From Streptomyces lavendofoliae (GTDB lineage: Bacteria > Actinomycetota > Actinomycetes > Streptomycetales > Streptomycetaceae): DNA of 64,000 nucleotides. The notes below the pieces were generated by a model. It was not told where the DNA came from. It made no database searches and worked only from the letters and a program-made list of their open reading frames with translations. The position numbers and the translations under genes are program-made. The DNA is taken from assembly GCF_014649735.1 (NCBI RefSeq), contig NZ_BMTP01000013.1, forward strand, positions 1 through 64,000, in the 5' to 3' direction. Positions 23,096 through 31,396 of the stretch are shown piece after piece. Within the stretch, counting starts at the first letter, position 1. Each line of letters starts with the position of its first letter.

Positions 23096-24010
23096 ATGAA
23101 CGACGACCCGCACACTCCCGACCACCCCACCGATCTCGGCATCCGCCTGGAGCGCACCAACGAGCTCCTGGAGCGGATGCTCGCCGAGGTGGCCAAGACC
23201 CCCTCGACACACGCCATCTTCGTCGACGCCGGTTACGTCCATGCTGCGGCCGGGTTGCTTGTGGCGGGCACCGAGGACCGCCGCTCCTTCGACCTGGACG
23301 CGGAAGGGCTCATCGAGGCCTTCATCGACAAGGCCCGCACGATCTTCGCGGACAGCCGCCTGCTGCGCGTCTACTGGTACGACGGCGCCCGGCGCCGGAT
23401 CCACACGTCCGAGCAGCAGGCGATCGCCGAACTGCCCGACGTCAAGGTCCGGCTCGGCAACCTCAACGCCAACAACCAGCAGAAGGGCGTCGACTCCCTG
23501 ATCCGCTCCGACCTGGAGTCGCTGGCCCGCCACCGTGCCATCAGCGACGCCGCGCTGGTCGGCGGCGACGAGGACCTCGTCCCCGCGGTCGAGGCGGCCC
23601 AGGGCTACGGCGCCCGCGTCCACCTGTGGGGCATAGAGGCGGCCGAGGGCCGTAACCAGGCCGAACCACTCCTCTGGGAGGTCGACAGCACCCGCACCTT
23701 CGACCTCGACTTCTGCCGCCCCTACGTCACCCGGCGTCCGGTGACGACGTACGAGAGTGAGGGCGAGCCGCCGCCGTCACGCGACGAGGTGCGCCTCCTG
23801 GGCGCGCAGATCGCCGCGACCTGGCTGGGCGAGCGGGGCTCCGAAGCGCTGGCCGAGCTGCTGCCCGGCCACCCCTACCTGCCCGGTCCGGTCGACCAGG
23901 ACCTGCTCGTCGAGGCGGAACGGCGGATGGGCCGCTCCCTGCGCGGGCACGCCGTGCTGCGGCGGTCGCTGCGGGACGGCTTCTGGCAGCAGCTTCAGTC
24001 GCGGCTCTGA
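23096..24010 (+). CDS. NYN (PIN-like) domain protein
   Basis: This 304-aa protein has the acidic residues of the NYN/LabA nuclease fold: IFVDAGYVHAA (about residues 43-53), LLRVYWYDGARR, QKGVDSLIRSDLESLA and ALVGGDEDLVPAVEAAQGYG. The fold is related to PIN and FLAP nucleases and is expected to cut RNA with metal ions; activity is inferred. The last 90 residues (ALAELLPGHPYLPGPVDQDLL, RRMGRSLRGHAVLRRSLRDG) look like a small winged-helix or OST-HTH-like module. ATG 23096 is preceded by a GACAAT box. An upstream in-frame GTG at 23054 is less likely. Confidence 0.8.
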   Translation: MNDDPHTPDHPTDLGIRLERTNELLERMLAEVAKTPSTHAIFVDAGYVHAAAGLLVAGTEDRRSFDLDAEGLIEAFIDKARTIFADSRLLRVYWYDGARRRIHTSEQQAIAELPDVKVRLGNLNANNQQKGVDSLIRSDLESLARHRAISDAALVGGDEDLVPAVEAAQGYGARVHLWGIEAAEGRNQAEPLLWEVDSTRTFDLDFCRPYVTRRPVTTYESEGEPPPSRDEVRLLGAQIAATWLGERGSEALAELLPGHPYLPGPVDQDLLVEAERRMGRSLRGHAVLRRSLRDGFWQQLQSRL

Positions 24011-24092
24011 CGGGCGGAACGGCTTCGTCGGCCGCCCGGTTCCGACCACCGCCCGTTCCGACCGCCGCTCGGCCGTCGCCCCGCCCGTCGTC

Positions 24093-24965
24093 TCAGGGAC
24101 GGTGCCGGTGCAGGTCCCAGAACCCCGCCACGGCAGCCGCGGTCTCCACCGGCCGGTCGGTGTTCGGCGAGTGCTCGGCGCCCTCGACGCGCGTCCGGTG
24201 GGCTCCCAGCCGGTCCGCCATCGCGTCGAGGAGCGGCACCGGCCAGGTGTCGTCCCGGACGCCCGAGAGGACGTGCACCGGCAGGGGCGGGCGTACGGCG
24301 GCCAGCTCGTCGACCCGGTCCGGTTCGACGGTCAGCCGGCGCCCGGTCGCCAGCAGCTGCGCGGGATTGTGCAGCAGCCAGCGGCGGCGGAGGTCCTCTC
24401 GGTGGCTGCCCGCCTCGTCGGCGTCCTCCGGCGGGTCGAGAGCACGCATCGCCTCCCACACCTGCCCCATGGTCATCACCGCGAGCGCGTCGCTCAGCAG
24501 CTTGATCTTCTCCTGCTGGGCCGGCTCTACCTGTGCGGGGCCGGACGACATCAGCGTGAGCGTGGTGAACGGCGTCGCGTCGAGCAGGACGGCGGCGCGG
24601 GCGATCTGACCGCCGAGGGAGTGCCCGAGCAGATGGATGCCGGCCCCGCCGAGCGCCGCCGCCTGGGCCAGCACGTCACCCGCCAGCTCCACCTGTTCGT
24701 ACGCCTGCTGGTCGGGGGGACCAGGAGTCTCGTACTGCCCGCGGCCGTCCACGGCGACGGCACGGTAACCGGCGTCGGCGAGCGGTTCGAGCATGGCGAT
24801 GAAGTCCTCCTTCGACCCGGTGTACCCGGGCAGCAGGAGGGCCGTCCCCTTCGGCTCCGTACCGTCGGCGGGCGCCGCGTCCAGCACGGCGAAGTCGCCG
24901 CGTGACGTACGGAGGGCGTAGGCACGGGCACAGGGCGGCGGGGTGAAGGTGGGCGGGCGGCTCAT
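24093..24965 (-). CDS. alpha/beta hydrolase
   Basis: The 290-aa cytoplasmic protein has the oxyanion segment LLLPGYTGSKEDF (about residues 43-55), AVDGRGQYETPG, the nucleophile elbow IHLLGHSLGGQIAR (Ser about residue 116) and the late catalytic His in VEGAEHSPNTDRP. There is no signal peptide. Substrate unknown. The start ATG sits 6 nt after a TAGCCT box. Confidence 0.85.
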   Translation of the reverse strand: MSRPPTFTPPPCARAYALRTSRGDFAVLDAAPADGTEPKGTALLLPGYTGSKEDFIAMLEPLADAGYRAVAVDGRGQYETPGPPDQQAYEQVELAGDVLAQAAALGGAGIHLLGHSLGGQIARAAVLLDATPFTTLTLMSSGPAQVEPAQQEKIKLLSDALAVMTMGQVWEAMRALDPPEDADEAGSHREDLRRRWLLHNPAQLLATGRRLTVEPDRVDELAAVRPPLPVHVLSGVRDDTWPVPLLDAMADRLGAHRTRVEGAEHSPNTDRPVETAAAVAGFWDLHRHRP

Positions 24966-24971
24966 GGCACG

Positions 24972-24977
24972 AGGCTA
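24972..24977 (-). promoter_or_regulatory. -10 box (TAGCCT) of a leaderless promoter
   Basis: On the minus strand TAGCCT lies 6 nt before ATG 24965 of the alpha/beta hydrolase gene. No Shine-Dalgarno sequence is visible. Confidence 0.5.
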
Positions 24978-25005
24978 GCGGGCGGGCGGCGGCGCGGACA
25001 CGGCG

Positions 25006-25037
25006 ACGGCCCCGCCCCCGGGAAGGGGCGGGGCCGT
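25006..25037. terminator. terminator after the DEAD-box helicase gene
   Basis: ACGGCCCCGCCCC (25006-25018) and GGGGCGGGGCCGT (25025-25037) form a perfect 13-bp stem with a 6-nt loop, 25 bp beyond the helicase stop codon. Confidence 0.8.
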
Positions 25038-25061
25038 CACTCGGGTGCCGGTCGGCCGTCG

Positions 25062-27260
25062 TCAGTTCTCGGACTGGGCGGCGGCGACCGCCTTGGTCGC
25101 ACGGCGCCGGCGGGGCTTGGTCTCGGCGACCGGCTCGGTGGCCGTCTCGGTCGCTTCGACGGCCGGTTCGGCGGCCTTGCGGGTGCGGGTCCGGCGGGGC
25201 TTGGTCTCGGCGACCGGCTCGGTGGCCGTGGCGCCGGCCTCGACGGTCTCCGCGACCGGCTCGGCGGCCTTGCGGGTGCGCGTCCGGCGGGGCTTGGCTT
25301 CGGCGACCGGCTCGGTGGCCGTCTCGGTCGCTTCGACGGTCTCCGCGACCGGCTCGGCGGCCTTGCGGGTGCGCGTCCGGCGGGGCTTGGTCTCGGCGAC
25401 CGGCTCGGTGGCCGTCTCGGTCGCTTCGACGGCCGGTTCGGCGGCCTTGCGGGTGCGGGTCCGGCGGGGCTTGGCTTCGGCGACCGGCTCGGTGGCCGTG
25501 GCGCCGGCCTCGACGGTCTCCGCGACCGGTTCGGCGGCCTTGCGGGTGCGGGTCCGGCGGGGCTTGGCTTCGGCGACCGGCTCGGTGGCCGTGGCGCCGG
25601 CCTCGACGGTCTCCGCGACCGGCTCGGCGGCCTTGCGGGTGCGGGTCCGGCGGGGCTTGGCGGGCTCCTCCTCCGCGACCGGCTCGGCGGGCGTCACCGG
25701 CGCGGTGGCCACGGCCTCCGTCACCGCCGGGGCGCCCGCGCGGGTCCTGGTCCGGCGCCGGCGCGGGGTACGGGGCTCCGGGGCCTCGTCCGCCACCGGG
25801 GTCGCCGTCCCGGTGGTCGTCGCCACCGCGTCCTCGGCCCCGAGGGCGGCACCGCCCCGCGTACGACGGCGCTGACGCGGCGTACGCGTCCGCTCCGGGC
25901 GCTCCTCCGAACGCTCCGAACGCTCCGCGCGCTCCGGGCGGTCGGAGCGCCGGCCGCCGCGCGCACCGCGGCCACCCGTCTCGCCGAGGTCCTCGACCTC
26001 TTCCGCGTCCAGACCGGCACGGGTCCGCTCGGCACGCGGCAGGACGCCCTTCGTACCTTCCGGGATGTCCATGTCCGCGTAGAGGTGCGGGGAGGTCGAG
26101 TACGTCTCGACCGGGTCGTTGAAGTCCAGGCCCAGCGCCTTGTTGATCAGCTGCCAGCGCGGGATGTCGTCCCAGTCGACCAGCGTGACGGCGATGCCCT
26201 TCTTGCCCGCGCGGCCGGTACGGCCCACACGGTGGAGGAAGGTCTTCTCGTCCTCGGGCGACTGGTAATTGATCACGTGCGTCACGCCCTCGACGTCGAT
26301 GCCGCGAGCGGCGACGTCGGTGCAGACGAGGACGTCGACCTTGCCGTTGCGGAACGCGCGCAGCGCCTGCTCGCGGGCGCCCTGGCCGAGGTCGCCGTGG
26401 ACCGCGCCGGAGGCGAAGCCGCGCCGCTCGAGCTGCTCGGCGATGTCGGCCGCCGTCCGCTTCGTACGGCAGAAGATCATGGCGAGCCCCCGGCCGTTGG
26501 CCTGGAGGATGCGCGAGACCATCTCGGGCTTGTCCATGGAGTGCGCGCGGTACACGTACTGCGCGATGTTCGCCACGGTCTTGCCCTCGTCGTCCGGCGC
26601 GGTGGCGCGGATATGCGTGGGCTGCGACATGTAGCGGCGGGCCAGGCCGATGACCGCGCCCGGCATGGTCGCCGAGAACAGCATGGTCTGGCGCTTCGCC
26701 GGGAGCATGTTGATGATCTTCTCGACGTCGGGCAGGAAGCCCAGGTCGAGCATCTCGTCGGCCTCGTCGAGGACGAGGGCCTTGATCTTCGACAGGTCCA
26801 GCTTGCGCTGGCCGGCCAGGTCGAGGAGGCGGCCCGGGGTGCCGACGATCACGTCGACGCCCTTCTTCAGGGCCTCGACCTGAGGCTCGTACGCCCGGCC
26901 GCCGTAGATCGCGAGGACACGGACGTTGCGCACCTTGCCGGCGGTGAGCAGGTCGTTGGTGACCTGGGTGCACAGCTCCCGGGTCGGGACGACCACCAGC
27001 GCCTGCGGCGCGTCGGTCAGCTGCCCGGGCGTGGCCCGGCCGGCCTCGACGTCCGCGGGGACGGTGACGCGCTCCAGCAGCGGCAGACCGAAGCCGAGGG
27101 TCTTGCCCGTGCCGGTCTTGGCCTGGCCGATGACGTCGGTGCCGGAAAGGGCGACCGGGAGCGTCATCTCCTGGATGGGGAAGGGGGACGTGATGCCGAC
27201 GGCTTCGAGGGCCTCGGCCGTCTCGGGAAGGATTCCGAGCTCTCGGAAAGTCGTAGTCAG
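25062..27260 (-). CDS. DEAD-box RNA helicase, RhlE-like, probable CTG start
   Basis: The 732-aa protein carries the full helicase core. The Q-motif region FRELGILPETAEALEAVG is followed by FPIQE, then AKTGTGKT (motif I), VVPTREL, VGTPGRLLDL, LDEADEMLDLGF, FSATMP, CTDVAARGID and HRVGRTGRAG. The Q motif lies upstream of the first ATG (27167). Between it and an in-frame TAA there is no ATG, GTG or TTG. CTG at 27260 has GAAGAGG 7 nt upstream and gives LTTTFRELG, so I use it. The C-terminal 280 residues are low-complexity and basic, with six copies of a KPRRTRTRKAAEP repeat that probably bind RNA. It works in RNA unwinding, ribosome assembly or decay. Confidence 0.88.
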   Translation of the reverse strand: MTTTFRELGILPETAEALEAVGITSPFPIQEMTLPVALSGTDVIGQAKTGTGKTLGFGLPLLERVTVPADVEAGRATPGQLTDAPQALVVVPTRELCTQVTNDLLTAGKVRNVRVLAIYGGRAYEPQVEALKKGVDVIVGTPGRLLDLAGQRKLDLSKIKALVLDEADEMLDLGFLPDVEKIINMLPAKRQTMLFSATMPGAVIGLARRYMSQPTHIRATAPDDEGKTVANIAQYVYRAHSMDKPEMVSRILQANGRGLAMIFCRTKRTAADIAEQLERRGFASGAVHGDLGQGAREQALRAFRNGKVDVLVCTDVAARGIDVEGVTHVINYQSPEDEKTFLHRVGRTGRAGKKGIAVTLVDWDDIPRWQLINKALGLDFNDPVETYSTSPHLYADMDIPEGTKGVLPRAERTRAGLDAEEVEDLGETGGRGARGGRRSDRPERAERSERSEERPERTRTPRQRRRTRGGAALGAEDAVATTTGTATPVADEAPEPRTPRRRRTRTRAGAPAVTEAVATAPVTPAEPVAEEEPAKPRRTRTRKAAEPVAETVEAGATATEPVAEAKPRRTRTRKAAEPVAETVEAGATATEPVAEAKPRRTRTRKAAEPAVEATETATEPVAETKPRRTRTRKAAEPVAETVEATETATEPVAEAKPRRTRTRKAAEPVAETVEAGATATEPVAETKPRRTRTRKAAEPAVEATETATEPVAETKPRRRRATKAVAAAQSEN
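25120..25660. repeat. tandem coding repeats in the helicase tail
   Basis: About six near-identical units of roughly 84-96 bp encode KPRRTRTRKAAEP followed by VAETVEAGATATEPVAE or AVEATETATEPVAE variants. A degenerate seventh copy is at the C-terminus. Copies are almost identical in DNA, which points to recent expansion, and copy number is likely to vary between strains. Confidence 0.85.
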
Positions 27261-27648
27261 GGTGCTGCCTCTTCTGTGAGACGCGGCATGAGGCGAACGA
27301 TGGGGGTCTTACCGTGCCGGTGACCGCGGGCCGCAGTCCGGCAAGTACACAGCCGGGTGGCACGGGACCACTGCCGTCGCTCGAGCGTCATACCGCTGAG
27401 GGGCCCCTCATGTGCGGCTCATGCGCACGGAGGGCTGTCGGGTCGGAGCCGATCGGGCCACCGACCGGGCATCCTCATTCATGAGATGGCCCACCGAGTA
27501 CGGACGAACATGACTGCATACTCAGCAGGCGCATTACCACTGTACCCCGGATCCGTGCAGGCGTGTTGGGCCAATTCATAAGGAGGGGGAGGTCACACTG
27601 GATGACCAGGGCCTTCGGCCCTGCGGCGGGCGGGCTATTGTGCGCTCC
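27261..27648. other. 388-bp divergent region; helicase leader
   Basis: The region lies between the divergent helicase (minus) and ferritin-like (plus) genes. It holds a perfect palindrome TGAGGGGCCCCTCA (27397-27410). On the minus strand a 24-codon ORF (27482 to 27408, beginning MNEDARSV) has its TGA as the first three bases of that palindrome. A CAGGGCC-TTC-GGCCCTG hairpin (27607-27623) sits near the plus-strand start. A long regulated helicase 5' leader is plausible, but no assigned RNA element was recognised. Confidence 0.35.
27636..27641 (+). promoter_or_regulatory. -10 box (TATTGT) of a leaderless promoter
   Basis: TATTGT ends 7 nt before ATG 27649 of the ferritin-like gene. There is no Shine-Dalgarno in the gap. 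Confidence 0.5.
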
Positions 27649-28392
27649 ATGGAGACGCCTGACAACGCCGCTGCTTCCACCGCCGCCGAAGAACCGACCG
27701 GAATCGCCGCCCAGGACTGGGCCGGTGCCTCCGCCGAGCCCCAGTACCGTGCCGCCGTCGTGGACCTGCTCGGCGCGCTCGCCTACGGGGAGCTGGCGGC
27801 CTTCGAGCGGCTGGCCGAGGACGCGAAGCTGGCGCCGACGCTCGCCGACAAGGCGGAGCTGGCGAAGATGGCGTCGGCCGAGTTCCACCACTTCGAGCGG
27901 CTGCGGGACCGGCTGGCGGCGATCGACGCCGAGCCGACGGCCGCGATGGAGCCCTTCGCCAAGGCACTGGACGACTTCCACCGCCAGACCGCGCCGTCCG
28001 ACTGGCTGGAGGGCCTGGTCAAGGCGTACGTGGGCGACTCGATCGCCAGCGACTTCTACCGGGAGGTCGCCGTCCGGCTGGACTCCGACACCCGCGCGCT
28101 GGTGCTGGCGGTGCTGGACGACACCGGCCACGGCAACTTCGCCGTCGAGAAGGTGCGCGCCGCCATCGAGGCCGATCCGCGGGTCGGCGGCCGGCTCGCG
28201 CTGTGGGCGCGCCGGCTGATGGGCGAGGCCCTGTCGCAGGCCCAGCGGGTGGTGGCCGAGCGGGACGCGCTGTCGACGATGCTCGTGGGCGGCGTCGCGG
28301 ACGGGTTCGACCTGGCGGCGGTGGGCGAGATGTTCTCCCGGATCACGAAGGCGCACACCAAGCGCATGGCCGCGCTGGGGCTGGCCGCCTGA
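27649..28392 (+). CDS. ferritin-like fold protein (MiaE-related)
   Basis: This 247-aa all-helical protein has the diiron-type carboxylate/His pattern: AYGELAAFERLAEDAK, SAEFHHFERLRDRL (ExxH), DSIASDFYREVAVRL and GHGNFAVEKVRAAI. It resembles the actinobacterial ferritin-like group near tRNA hydroxylase MiaE. Whether it binds iron or modifies tRNA is not established. The gene is divergent from the RhlE-like helicase, an arrangement also seen in mycobacteria. The short N-terminal extension is disordered. Confidence 0.78.
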   Translation: METPDNAAASTAAEEPTGIAAQDWAGASAEPQYRAAVVDLLGALAYGELAAFERLAEDAKLAPTLADKAELAKMASAEFHHFERLRDRLAAIDAEPTAAMEPFAKALDDFHRQTAPSDWLEGLVKAYVGDSIASDFYREVAVRLDSDTRALVLAVLDDTGHGNFAVEKVRAAIEADPRVGGRLALWARRLMGEALSQAQRVVAERDALSTMLVGGVADGFDLAAVGEMFSRITKAHTKRMAALGLAA

Positions 28393-28448
28393 CGGGGCGC
28401 CACCCCGTGGCCCCCGCCCCAAGGCCCTCCCGGGCGCCCGTCCGGGCA

Positions 28449-28466
28449 CGGCACCGTGGGGTGCCG
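28449..28466. terminator. hairpin between convergent genes
   Basis: CGGCACC-gtgg-GGTGCCG gives a 7-bp stem between the ferritin-like gene and the small membrane protein gene on the opposite strand. Confidence 0.5.
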
Positions 28467-28478
28467 CTCCGTGGGGCG

Positions 28479-28751
28479 TCAGGTTTGGGTGGCCGCGGAG
28501 CGGCGCAGGCGGCCGGCCGGGCGCAGGAGCAGCGAGAGCACGACCGCCGCGACCGCGACCGCGCCCAGCACGGTGCCCAGCGCGTGGCCCGGGCCGAGCG
28601 CCGCGTGGGTGATCAGCGCGCCGAAGAGCGAGCCGAGCACGCCCGCGCCGAGGACCACTCGGCGTGACGGGAGCCGGCCGCCGAACCGGTGGGCGGCTGT
28701 CCAGGACAGTGCGAATCCCAGCACGACGGCGCCGACAGCTTCCCAGAACAC
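28479..28751 (-). CDS. small integral membrane protein of unknown function
   Basis: This 90-aa protein has three hydrophobic segments: FWEAVGAVVLGFALSW, VVLGAGVLGSLFGALITHAAL and ALGTVLGAVAVAAVVLSLLL. A basic tail follows. The start at GTG 28751 was chosen for the GAGG 8 nt upstream; GTG 28760 would add three residues and an ATG far upstream is unlikely. Function unknown. It is upstream of the DUF3107-side terminator and convergent with the ferritin-like gene. Confidence 0.65.
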   Translation of the reverse strand: MFWEAVGAVVLGFALSWTAAHRFGGRLPSRRVVLGAGVLGSLFGALITHAALGPGHALGTVLGAVAVAAVVLSLLLRPAGRLRRSAATQT

Positions 28752-28843
28752 GCAGATCACCTCGCGGACGGCGGGACGGGCAAAACGGTCACAGGCCGTA
28801 CTACCCGATGCGGGTGAAACGCAATCCTTCTCGTGAGACACGG

Positions 28844-28877
28844 GAAAGGCCCGGCGGGTGAACCCGCCGGGCCTTTC
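28844..28877. terminator. strong terminator after the DUF3107 gene
   Basis: GAAAGGCCCGGCGGGT (28844-28859) and ACCCGCCGGGCCTTTC (28862-28877) form a 16-bp perfect stem with a 2-nt gap. T residues follow on both strands. Confidence 0.88.
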
Positions 28878-28895
28878 CTCTTACTTCCGTACTGC

Positions 28896-29123
28896 TCAGA
28901 TCGCTCCGAAGCCCACCCGCGGCTTCGCCGGCTCGCCGATCTCCACGTAGGCGATGCGGTCGGTCGGCACCAGGACCTTGCGGCCCTTGTCATCCGTCAG
29001 GCTGAGCAGCTGCGTCTTGCCGGCCAGCGCGTCGGACACCGCGCGCTCCACCTCCTCGGCGGACAGACCGCTCTCCAGAACGATCTCCCGGGGCGCGTGC
29101 TGCACGCCGATCTTGACCTCCAC
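28896..29123 (-). CDS. DUF3107 family protein
   Basis: The protein is 75 aa from GTG 29123, chosen because GGAGGG lies 8 nt upstream. It is the conserved actinobacterial DUF3107 family: VEVKIGVQHAPREIVLESG, SAEEVERAVSDAL, KGRKVLVPTDRIAYVEIGE. It is a small ATP-binding-like/unknown cytoplasmic protein. In mycobacteria it is adjacent to the same TetR regulator (Rv3208A/Rv3208). Here the TetR gene lies 85 bp upstream on the same strand, so they are probably co-transcribed. Confidence 0.85.
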   Translation of the reverse strand: MEVKIGVQHAPREIVLESGLSAEEVERAVSDALAGKTQLLSLTDDKGRKVLVPTDRIAYVEIGEPAKPRVGFGAI

Positions 29124-29208
29124 GGCTATGTCCCTCCGAACGGTCAGCGTTGCGCGGTCAGCCGCGCCGTACGCTGCACACATTAGCCCGGAGAGACGAC
29201 ACCGATCA

Positions 29209-29850
29209 TCAGTGGGATTCGGAGCCGTGCAGCGGGAACCCCGCGATGCCCCGCCAGGCCAGCGACGTCAGCAGCTGGACCGCCTTGTCGCGCGGGATCG
29301 GCGACGCGCTGGACAGCCAGTACCGCGCCACGACCTGGGACACACCGCCCAGGCCGACGGCGAGCAGCATCGACTCGTCCTTGGACAGGCCCGTGTCCTC
29401 GGCGATGACGTCCGAGATCGCCTCCGCGCACTGCAGCGAGACCCGCTCGACGCGCTCGCGCACCGCCGGCTCGTTGGTCAGGTCCGACTCGAAGACGAGG
29501 CGGAAGGCGCCGCCCTCGTCCTCCACGTACGCGAAGTAGGCGTCCATGGTGGCCGCCACGCGCAGCTTGTTGTCGGTCGTGGAGGCGAGCGCGGTCCGCA
29601 CGGCCTGGAGCAGCGACTCGCAGTGCTGGTCCAGCAGTGCCAGGTAGAGGTCCAGCTTCCCGGGGAAGTGCTGGTACAGCACGGGCTTGCTGACGCCCGC
29701 GCGCTCCGCGATGTCGTCCATCGCGGCCGCGTGGTACCCCTGTGCGACAAACACTTCCTGGGCGGCGCCCAGGAGCTGGTTGCGTCGGGCTCGGCGCGGC
29801 AGGCGCGTGCCCCGCGGGCGCGCCGCCTCTGTCTGCTCGATGGCTGTCAC
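29209..29850 (-). CDS. TetR/AcrR family transcriptional regulator
   Basis: This 213-aa regulator has an N-terminal helix-turn-helix (LLGAAQEVFVAQGYHAAAMDDIAERAGVSKPVLYQHF, about residues 25-62) and a ligand-binding C-terminal half. The start is GTG 29850 with GGGAGG upstream; a longer frame starting at 29898 has no ribosome site. Its place next to DUF3107 is conserved in actinobacteria. Targets are unknown. The divergent region upstream of 29850 is the first place to look for an autoregulatory operator. Confidence 0.85.
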   Translation of the reverse strand: MTAIEQTEAARPRGTRLPRRARRNQLLGAAQEVFVAQGYHAAAMDDIAERAGVSKPVLYQHFPGKLDLYLALLDQHCESLLQAVRTALASTTDNKLRVAATMDAYFAYVEDEGGAFRLVFESDLTNEPAVRERVERVSLQCAEAISDVIAEDTGLSKDESMLLAVGLGGVSQVVARYWLSSASPIPRDKAVQLLTSLAWRGIAGFPLHGSESH

Positions 29851-29995
29851 GCCGCCTCCCAAAATCGAATGTTGCGCGCTCTGCGCCGCGCCCGCCATCG
29901 TACTTTTGGGTAACCCGGCTGTGCGCGGTGCGAGCGCAGAATTTCACGTACCGGACGACCGGGGTAGCCGGAGATTCAACGTTAAACCGACCAAA

Positions 29996-30223
29996 TCACC
30001 GGTAGTCGTCCTCGTCCAGCGTCACCACACGCGTCTGTTCGGCCGCGTCGGCCTCGTTCGCGACGGCCGGATCGACCCGGGTCAGCGGCTCGTCGGTGCG
30101 CTCCTGCAGGTCCCGGTGCTGTTCGGCGGCGTCGGCCTCGGGCGTCTCCTCGCCCAGCGGGACGCTCGCCCCGCCGTTCTCGTCGGGTTCGAAGGTCTCC
30201 GGGTCGGTCGGGTCGACGGTCAT
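29996..30223 (-). CDS. small acidic hypothetical protein
   Basis: This 75-aa, highly acidic, probably unstructured protein begins MTVDPTDPETFEPDENG and ends TRVVTLDEDDYR. The start ATG 30223 has AAAGGGAG just upstream. No Cys, signal or membrane segment is present. I do not recognise the family. It is divergent from the hydrolase gene at 30378. Confidence 0.6.
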   Translation of the reverse strand: MTVDPTDPETFEPDENGGASVPLGEETPEADAAEQHRDLQERTDEPLTRVDPAVANEADAAEQTRVVTLDEDDYR

Positions 30224-30365
30224 GGGCTCCCTTTCACTGGGCGGATCCACATCGGCGTGCGGGGGCCTGGGCGACATGCCCTCAGGTACGAGCCTAGGAG
30301 GTACCCCCCTCCGGCGCTATGCGATCTGTGACGGCGAACACATCGGAGGGTGCGTGATCGTCTCG

Positions 30366-30371
30366 TAACAT
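30366..30371 (+). promoter_or_regulatory. -10 box (TAACAT) of a leaderless promoter
   Basis: TAACAT lies exactly 6 nt before ATG 30378, and no Shine-Dalgarno is present. Confidence 0.55.
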
Positions 30372-30377
30372 TGGCGC

Positions 30378-31388
30378 ATGTCTTCGACCGAGCTGCCGGA
30401 AGCCGTCGCCGCCACCGCGGCGGGGCCGCGGGTGAGCGCCGTACGGGTCGCGGAGGGGGAGCGGCTGCGCTCCGTGACGCTGCCCGGACTGACGCTGAAC
30501 GTGCGCCACCGGCCGTCGGAGCGCACCGGACTGCCGCCCGCGCTCTACGTGCACGGGCTGGGCGGTTCCTCCCAGAACTGGTCGGCCCTGATGCCGCTCC
30601 TCGAGGACGTGGTGGACGGCGAGGCGGTCGACCTCCCCGGCTTCGGCGACTCCCCGCCGCCCGACGACGGCGACTACTCCCTGACCGCGCACGCACGCGC
30701 GGTCATCCGGCTGCTGGACGCCGGTGAGCGGGGGCCCGTCCACCTGATCGGGAACTCGCTGGGCGGGGCCGTCGCGACCCGCGTCGCCGCGGTCCGGCCC
30801 GACCTGGTCCGCACGCTGACGCTGATATCGCCCGCGCTGCCGGAGCTGCGGGCCCAGCGGGGCGCCTGGCCGACGGCGCTGCTCGCACTGCCCGGCGTCG
30901 CGTCCCTGTTCACCCGCCTCACCCGGGACTGGACGGCGGAGCAGCGGGTACGCGGGGTACTCGGCCTCTGTTACGGCGACCCCGGCCGGGTGACCGACGA
31001 GGGCCTGCGCAACGCCGTGGAGGAGATGGAGCGCCGCCTGAGCCTGCCGTACTTCTGGGACGCCATGGCCCGCTCGGCGCGCGGCATCGTCGACGCCTAC
31101 ACCCTGGGCGGTCAGCACGGGCTGTGGCGGCAGGCCGAGCGGGTGCTCGCGCCCACGCTCCTGGTGTACGGGGGCCGGGACCGGCTCATCTCGTTCCGTA
31201 TGGCACGCAAGGCGGCGGCCACGTTCCGCGACTCGCGGTTGCTGACGCTTCCGGACGCCGGGCATGTCGCGATGATGGAGTACCCGGAGACGGTCGCCCA
31301 GGCCGTACGGGAGCTGATCGGCGACGGCCGGGGCGGCGACGACCGCCCCGACGGCGCCGCCGGCATCGACGACAACGACGGGAGCTGA
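30378..31388 (+). CDS. alpha/beta hydrolase
   Basis: This 336-aa protein has a cytoplasmic alpha/beta hydrolase fold: ALYVHGLGGSSQNW (oxyanion loop), VDLPGFGDSPPP, the nucleophile elbow HLIGNSLGGAVAT (Ser about residue 131), the acid in VYGGRDRLIS and the His in PDAGHVAMME. The substrate is unknown. It is 8 bp upstream of the DUF3152 gene, so the two form an operon, as in mycobacteria where hydrolase-like genes also flank this block. Confidence 0.85.
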   Translation: MSSTELPEAVAATAAGPRVSAVRVAEGERLRSVTLPGLTLNVRHRPSERTGLPPALYVHGLGGSSQNWSALMPLLEDVVDGEAVDLPGFGDSPPPDDGDYSLTAHARAVIRLLDAGERGPVHLIGNSLGGAVATRVAAVRPDLVRTLTLISPALPELRAQRGAWPTALLALPGVASLFTRLTRDWTAEQRVRGVLGLCYGDPGRVTDEGLRNAVEEMERRLSLPYFWDAMARSARGIVDAYTLGGQHGLWRQAERVLAPTLLVYGGRDRLISFRMARKAAATFRDSRLLTLPDAGHVAMMEYPETVAQAVRELIGDGRGGDDRPDGAAGIDDNDGS

Positions 31389-31396
31389 TCCGGGGC

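Noticed and set aside
24018..24043. GGAAC-N18-GTT on the minus strand, resembling a sigma-R promoter
   Set aside because: It points into the 3' end of the NYN gene with no gene downstream in that direction. It is probably a chance match, although an antisense transcript cannot be excluded without RNA data.
25120..25660. Regular repeats that could be taken for a CRISPR array
   Set aside because: Unit length, near-identical spacers and the open reading frame show these are coding tandem repeats of the helicase tail. No cas gene is present.
27603..27660. ATG 27602 after GGAGGGGGAGG as a start for the ferritin-like gene
   Set aside because: It is out of frame with the ferritin-like protein. The in-frame ATG 27649 follows a leaderless-type -10 box.
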